A stretch of DNA of 64,000 nucleotides from Wolfiporia cocos. Lineage: Eukaryota > Basidiomycota > Agaricomycetes > Polyporales > Phaeolaceae. Location of the stretch: positions 2,604,001-2,668,000 of the forward strand of contig JACCLO010000004.1 in the NCBI GenBank assembly GCA_029448655.1. The letters are read 5' to 3'. Numbering within the stretch: position 1 is the first letter of the stretch; each line of letters opens with the position of its first letter. Shown here one piece after another: positions 58,382 to 64,000 of the stretch. A program made the translations under genes and the position numbers. The notes below the pieces were generated by a model, which saw only the letters and a list, made by a program, of their open reading frames with translations, was not told where the DNA came from and ran no database searches.

Positions 58382-59480
58382 TCTTGAAAGGCTCTCTACC
58401 TGAGACGTGCTGCATAGCATAGTGTACTCCATGTTATCGCGTTTGCGGCCGCATACGGATGAGACGGTGGCAGAGGATTGGCAGAGCATAATTAACCGGA
58501 CATTCAAGTTGTACACATATCTCACCATGCATTCCGACAAGTAGATTACCCACCATTTGGTAGACAATGCATATGCGTAGTCAATTTCACTTTACCCTGT
58601 GCACGCACACCTACACATCCAGACGGGGCATACCATTACAGAGAAAGAAATACGTCGGCCGTGCGCAAGCGGATCAATCAATCTGCGCGCTCTCGATGAT
58701 GCCCAGACGACCCTCGACGACGCCGGCCTCGCTAAACCCATTGCGCATTGGGTCCCGCATTTCTGAGCACAGAAATCGCCGATGACGCGACGTCTCCATT
58801 ATGGTCACTTCATAGAGCCTCGCCACAAGTAACGCTTCTACCGATCCGGCATTATGTAAATACTCCTACGTCATTATGCTTGGTCGATCAATGGCTTTGT
58901 CTTGCCACATCCAGCCCACTCGTACGCGTAGTGCATCATTTTCAATTCGCGTTTGTCAACTACTAGCTTGTTCCTTGATCATAGCATTAGGCAAGGCGAC
59001 CATCACGCGTGCCTAGACGGATATCAGTGAGTCGTCTATTTACTTTATTCGTCTGCCTGCGTCTATTCTACACGCGACCGTTCGCATCGTCGCGGCCATC
59101 TGTTTTGTGTTGGGTTTGTTCACATTTCCTCTCTCTCTCTTTGTAGCTTCTCGCGCTTACGCTATCGGCGACCTGCTCTCCACATTTCCCTTCCATAGCG
59201 TGCGGGGAGTTGATGATTGGGAGTGATGTCCGAAAACGATAGTTGCCTGTGCTACACCTGCCACAGCGGCGGCACGCTCGTGGTACGTGGGGGATAAGAC
59301 CCACCAATTGAATGGCTCGGTCGTCTCATTACAGAACTCGAAGGTAGCGGCGAAGTCTCAAGTACTCGCTGATGACGATGTCACAACCGATTTTTATATC
59401 TCTTCGTCCGCTGCGTCACGTGTGGCAGGATTGAGAACGCCACAGTATTTGTTGAACTTACAAGTTATCCCCCAGCCATC
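58382..59480. other. Intergenic, 1.1 kb
   Basis: No gene is seen. There is a CT repeat (CTCTCTCTCT) near 59128-59142. The right end must hold the promoter of the Crinkler-header kinase gene. Confidence 0.4.
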
Positions 59481-61705
59481 ATGCCGGCTGATCAGCTTAA
59501 AATATGGTATCTTCTCTACGAAGGTAGTGTCACCACGCACGCTGCACATGTCTACATCAACTGCAACGCTTCTATATATGCTCTTGCAAAGGCCATTGGT
59601 GACGAGAGGCAGCCACCAATGGATGTGTCATACATGACTCTGTGGAAGGTATGTATGCGACGCCGTTGGTGGCAACAAACTTGAGACTAACGTCCGTCTG
59701 AGCCCAATGAACCGCTGGAAAGAAGTCGTGCGGCAAGCACCCTGGCAGACAGAATAGCTGACCGCAATCTCAGCGCGCTCGCGAGAGAGCTGAAGTTTGG
59801 TGAGACCATCGCGGGGATCATAGTCGACAGAGGAGATGCTTCCCACCAGATAGTGCATGTCATTGTACAAACCGAGTTACACCGTGAGTTAGGTTCATAA
59901 TCTCACGTTGTACCACAATGACGGCGTCCTAGCTCGTGAGCGCCACATCGAAGAGCAAGATTCAGGGAGCCGCCAGCGTCAGGAGCGTAGTGAAGGTAAA
60001 TGCTACTATCCAACAACACATTATTCCTGGCCAGGGACTGATATTGCTCATGACCTGACTAGAAACCAGCGCTGGGATTGATACCACTATCGCCGCCCTC
60101 ATGGAGAGTGAGTTGTCCCAACAAATTCCGGCAAGATAGAGATTTAACAGCGTGATCTCAGCGCGCAACTCAACGCTCTTTCACGCTAAAAATCGACTTT
60201 CCCCCTCAGAAAGTGCCCGTCCGGTGAATTACCGCAATTACCAGGGCGGGGAGGCACCTCTGCTTGACGGGCGAGTCGACGAAGGCCAAAACTTCCGAGA
60301 CACGCTCGCCGCACCGGTGGAGCTTTACTGTCCAGCTTTTGCAGAGTTCCTGACCGGCCTCACAGACGAGCCTTCGCAGGACGTCGTTAAGCGACTTGGG
60401 GAGATGACGCTGTCTCAAATGCTAACGTACTCGATGGATCGAAGTATTACCCTCGGTGAATCTGCGGAAGATCTCATTGCCAAGAAGCCCCCGCCCAACG
60501 AAACGGTCGCGCCAGTCATTGTCGAGGAGGACCCTGAACTGGGAAGTGGAGACTTTGATCCCACTACAAAAGTATCCTATTCTTACGAGAGATTCTGGGC
60601 GTCCGTAGAGGTACGCATCCGGCGCTGCACTATCTCCCGACGTTTCTGACATTCTAATGTGAACAGTATCAGCACATATTCAATGCGTCCTGCTGCCCCT
60701 CCTTCCTCATCGCGCGATCCGGGTCGTGGCTCTGCGTGCTCGGCGCCGTGTGGACGACGCACGTTGTCGTCCAGCGCCTCACGGACTTCGTGTGGCTGGG
60801 AACTAGCCCGCGCATCGACGACAGTTGCCGCCTCAATGTCGCACGCGTCATTAGCTCCCTCAAAAAAGCTATCGTGACGCTTCGCCAGTTTTACGCTTCC
60901 TTCGACACGTCGGCCCCGCCTCGGGGTGTGCTGCCCTGTTTTCTATGCCCCTGGATCAAATCGTATTACGTCGGGCGAACAGAGTCAGACATGGACCATT
61001 CTGCACTGCCAGCGGCGGGACCTGTGCAGTTGTATCCTCGCAGGCCATCTGAGGACGATGAGGGTAAGTCATCTGTAGAATGGCATCAAAAACGTCGGCT
61101 GATGGGCACTACTTCCTTCCGTCCATTTTCACGAGACAGAGGTCGAGTTTGTCTACATCAAACCGCTCAAGACGACCCGGGACTGCACCGTCTTTCTCGC
61201 CGTGCGGAAATCCGACAAGCGCCGAGTCGTCGTCAAATTTGTGGCGAGGTACGGCACCGACGCACACCGGCTCCTGGCGGGGGAGGGTCTAGCCCCCGAG
61301 CTGATATACGCTGGCCATATTCTCTCCCGCGGCGCGGACGGCGAGTTGCGCAAGATGTGCAGCGAGCTGTTCATGGTTGTCATGGAATATGTGGAAGGCG
61401 TGACATTAGCGGACAAATATGACATGTTAGAGGTGCCGAAGGAGGTTCTTGACCAGGTGGAACGGGCAATGACGGTACTGCACGGCGCGGGGCTCGTGTA
61501 CGGTGACCTTCACAGACCCAACGTCATGGTCACGGACGAGGGAAAAGTACAGCTGGTCGATTTCGACTCGGCGGGCAAGGAGGGTGCAGTCAGGTACCAT
61601 CCGTTCATCTCCACTTCGCAGAGGTGGCCTAGCGGAGTGAAGCCTTACGCGATTATTAAGGCTGAACATGATCGAGAGATGTTAAACTTTTTGAGGGCTC
61701 CCTAA
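59481..61705 (+). CDS. Crinkler-type header fused to a kinase-like domain
   Basis: Seven exons (59481-59648, 59703-59883, 59933-59995, 60063-60107, 60162-60610, 60667-61063, 61140-61705) join in phase to 622 aa. The N-terminal ~115 residues follow the Crinkler/CRN header pattern (ubiquitin-like): KIWYLLYEGS, VYINCNASIYALAKAI, then MTLWKPNEPLE, LADRI and IVHVIVQ. A middle domain (about 160-440; YCPAFAEFLTGL, YSYERFWASVEYQHIFNASC) has no assignment. The C-terminus is kinase-like: VVVKFVARYGTDAHRLLAGE, LFMVVMEYVEGVTL, the catalytic loop YGDLHRPNVMV, and VQLVDFDSAG as the metal-binding motif. The GDLHxxN form resembles small-molecule or RIO/APH-like kinases more than classical HRD kinases. Such header-plus-effector proteins occur in oomycetes, chytrids and basidiomycetes. 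There is no signal peptide. The target is unknown. Confidence 0.85.
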
Positions 61706-62436
61706 TAGGGCTACCATAGTTTTCGATGCATACCCGATGTATTCTATACCACACGTCTGGGCATGCACAGCGTTGGAAATGTGCAGCCGTGTTCCGTGCA
61801 GCTAGTCTGCGCTAGATAAACGGTCCCCGACCGTTCAGCGTATGTAAGTCCATCTCACGAAACGCGCTGCACTGTAACTCGCTCAACTGGGAGGTACAGC
61901 TCGTGAGAGAACGTGTGGGCGGGGACGACAACCGAGATCCGTACAGCTGCGCTAATCGTGTATTCGTACGAGGTGCACAAGCAGTACCTGCACTGAGCGC
62001 CGTGTGTCCGTATCCGCCGTTGCTTCCCGAGGTTCCTCGGAATGGTCTTCTGAGAAAGCTCGTCCAAGGGAGAGTGGCGCCCGCAAAGTGACATAGTCGT
62101 CCGGGCAGTTAGGCTAGCGGAGCAGGAGAGGATGTCGAAAGTCAATGAGCACCCTGAGATCGCCTAGCGTTTGGTGGCAGCAAGTGAAAATGAGCAAGTC
62201 AAGTATGCCAGAGTGTCGTTTCCGTTCCGTCTCTGATGATAGAAGCTGAGGTTGATATCCAGAGGTCGTGTGACTATTCTCCCGCGCAGAAATAAGAGTA
62301 GGATGTGCTAGGGACGGGGTGGGCTTGCAGGGCCTCACATGCAGGCAGACTGCCCCTGTCCCGACCGTGAGACATCAAGGTGCGTACTCAATACATACCG
62401 GCTTCATACAGACTGGGGAGAAGCGTCCGATGTGCA
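61706..62436. other. Convergent spacer, kinase gene and RsfS-domain gene
   Basis: This lies between two facing stop codons. Short frames on both strands are without pattern. No gene is seen. Confidence 0.4.
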
Positions 62437-63214
62437 TCACCAGTCCCGCCTATCGGGGAAGTACCTCTCCCGTGCATCTCTGCTCACGATGTGCACCGCA
62501 AACTCGCCCGCGTCGATCATGGCCCAGTCATCATTCACGCGCTTCTTCGAGTTTGGCGGCAACGGCAGCGGAGGCGTTGTCGTCAGCAGCTGCGCGCACG
62601 TCAGGACCCACGCCCGCACGGAGCACCATCCCAGCCAGACTCACCGTCCTGCGCACGACCCGGACGACCGACTCGATCGCGCCGCGCTTCTCCGTGCCCT
62701 CCTTGACCTGTCAGACACATGAGCCTCGCGCGATCGCAGACCCAGACCCGCCCCGCCCACGCACCTGCGCAACGACGAGCCAGCTCCAGATGCCGCCCGT
62801 GTAGTCGCCCACGCCCTCGCCGGAGTACGTCCGGCCGCGCTTCCGGCGCCCCTTCGGCACCGTCTCGGGGAGCGGGGGGCCGACCGCGGTCGGGATCGGC
62901 TCGCGCACGCGGAGCGTGCCCGGCTCGAGGTGCGGCGACGCGGCGAGCGCGGCGTGCAGCGCGGCGATGGGGCTTTCGGGCGCGATGGCGGCAGGGAGCG
63001 GGGGGAGCGGCTCGGTGGGGGACGGGCGGAGGTGGGGCGGCGTCGAGCGCGAGGGCCCGGCTTCGGAGGGGTCGACGAACCAAGGGAGGGCGGCCGCGGA
63101 GGGAGGGAGAGAGGAGGCGGTGGCGAGGGTGCGCCGAGGAAGGTCGAGGCAGCGCGGGCGGGGGCACGAGCGTGCGTAGAGTTTGAACGTCTGCGTTGCT
63201 GAGCGCGATGCCAT
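62437..63214 (-). CDS. Mitochondrial RsfS/Iojap-domain protein
   Basis: RsfS/MALSU1 proteins bind uL14 on the large ribosomal subunit and keep it from joining the small subunit; in fungi the domain is also found in mitochondrial assembly proteins such as Atp25. Exons on the minus strand (63214..62765, 62707..62645, 62589..62437) join in phase to 221 aa. The start at 63214 gives a presequence-like N-terminus (ASRSATQTFKLYARSCPRPR ... RRTLATASS). A Pro/Ala-rich linker follows. The domain is at the end: YSGEGVGDYTGGIWSWLVVA, GAIESVVRVVRRT, and the diagnostic DDWAMIDAGEFAVHIVSRDA, then ERYF. Reading through the second intron instead gives an open frame that loses this last block, so the spliced form is preferred. 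Confidence 0.75.
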
Positions 63215-63879
63215 GGCTGGTAGATGGAGGGGCGGAATGGGAACATAGGGCGCCAAAATGCTATTTTGGCGAAATGCTACAGAAAATGCAAGGCGCTTAT
63301 TACCGCTTTATATTACACTCATATTACACTCAGATTGCAAACCGTGGGATTCCTCTTCCACTTCTCGGCGTCTCTGCCTCGGGCTTATGTAAGCCATGCA
63401 CGCTGGAATAAAGCTGCCGCCTAATTAGTCTCGAGCGGATATTGCATCTCTGACAAACCAAGAATTGTCAGCTGTCTATCAAAAATGAAATCTGTTGACT
63501 CTCTCGAGATTGGTCCCTGCAATGATAGTGGGGGTCGTTGAACTCCTACTCCTTAAAGCTTTCATAGGACAATGTACTTCACCGAGTTCGTTGAGAAACG
63601 ATCGGAAGTGTTGCAGAAGGTCTTCGATGTCACAACACACTTTTCAGTTGGAATTAACGATGTTGTCGCCATGGCCTGCGTTGGCTTTGTGAGTGTAATA
63701 CAAGCCTCTTCTACATAAACTGCTGAGTTTCTACCGTGGTCGGATGAGCTAAATCAGACGGCGGGGAGGGAGATGAGAATGTCACCGCTTCAAGGGCTTG
63801 GGTGTATTGCTGAGCGGCGTTGGCTAGGGGTCTGGCATGCTACTATCGGGCGCAAAGGAATTCTTGTTCTCCTCTATGC
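63215..63879. other. Intergenic, right-hand part of window
   Basis: It starts with the RsfS gene promoter. A coding-like frame runs from ATG 63572 (MYFTEFVEKRSEVLQKVFDV…) to a GTGAGT at 63691, about 40 codons, with a CATAG just before it. It could be an exon, but I found no partner exons. Confidence 0.3.
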
Positions 63880-64000
63880 CTAGGTCAGCCACTTGAAACG
63901 CGTGTCGACATAGAATAAGAGCTTTCCTCCGACCCAATGGACTTCCTGGTCTTTCCCAGCGCGGGAGAGAGTAAGGGACGGTGGACCTGGAATATAGACA
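63880..64000 (-). CDS. Possible 3' end of a gene cut by the window edge
   Basis: The minus-strand frame is open from the window edge to a TAG at 63880-63882 (about 40 codons). It has protein-like composition: PGPPSLTLSRAGKDQEVHWV, then GKLLFYVDTRFKWLT. Family not recognised. The next sequence beyond 64000 is needed to judge it. Confidence 0.35.
   Translation of the reverse strand, partial: VYIPGPPSLTLSRAGKDQEVHWVGGKLLFYVDTRFKWLT

Noticed and set aside
62601..63167. Long overlapping frames on both strands at the RsfS locus
   Set aside because: They are shadows caused by very high GC. Only the spliced minus-strand frame ends in a recognisable RsfS block.

Overview
This window is nuclear DNA from a filamentous basidiomycete, most likely an Agaricomycete. 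Genes are split by many short introns (mostly 45-90 nt) with GT...AG borders and visible CTAAC/CTGAC-type branch points. Coding sequence is GC-rich and spacers are poorer in GC. Several protein types are typical of mushroom-forming fungi: DUF6593, Ser/Pro-rich giants, a Crinkler-header kinase and a BTB protein. I built the gene models by hand from reading frames, splice signals and recognised protein families, so exon borders are predictions. Where exon phases close perfectly across a conserved family they are strong.

Layout, left to right. 0.25-1.3 kb: a hypothetical gene with two tandem copies of an unknown ~105-residue domain. 2.1-2.6 kb (-): an MIF-type tautomerase. 3.2-5.1 kb: adenylyl-cyclase-associated protein CAP/Srv2. 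5.5-8.9 kb: a PhoD-like metallophosphatase with 20 exons, some only 5-20 nt. 9.2-11.2 kb (-): an Ash2/Bre2 SPRY subunit of the H3K4 methyltransferase complex. 13.9-15.0 kb: a UBE2L3-like ubiquitin-conjugating enzyme. 18.1-23.1 kb: a 1.6-kilo-residue Ser/Pro-rich protein. 23.4-24.1 kb (-): a DUF6593 protein. 27.2-28.7 kb (-): a BTB protein. 29.2-30.8 kb: an HxxxD acyltransferase. 31.0-32.0 kb (-): NTAQ1 N-terminal glutamine amidase. 32.3-32.7 kb (-): a small hypothetical. 35.0-39.3 kb: Pol5/MYBBP1A. 39.3-43.7 kb (-): MSH3. 43.9-45.0 kb: ATP12.

The accessory part runs from 45.2 to 50.7 kb. It holds a 554-bp MITE with perfect 25-bp inverted repeats, then a tandem duplication of a secreted-glycoprotein gene. 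The left copy carries frameshifts. The right copy has a 5'-truncated LINE inserted upstream, with a 15-bp target-site duplication; the left copy preserves the empty site. After this come ALKBH1 (-), LETM1/Mdm38 (+), a Gly/Tyr-rich protein, a 73-residue membrane protein assembled from three small exons, a Crinkler-header protein kinase, a mitochondrial RsfS-domain protein (-), and a possible partial gene at the right edge.

Most genes are single-copy housekeeping functions in unrelated pathways: actin turnover, chromatin, ubiquitin, mismatch repair, rRNA synthesis, mitochondrial assembly and ion exchange, and the N-degron pathway. I see no metabolic gene cluster. Organisation is compact, with divergent pairs sharing 175-212 bp (MSH3/ATP12, ALKBH1/LETM1) and a convergent pair 28 bp apart (POL5/MSH3). 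Gene-poor stretches lie at 11.2-13.9, 15.0-18.1, 24.1-27.2 and 32.7-35.0 kb. I saw no rRNA, tRNA or CRISPR, but tRNA detection by eye is not reliable.
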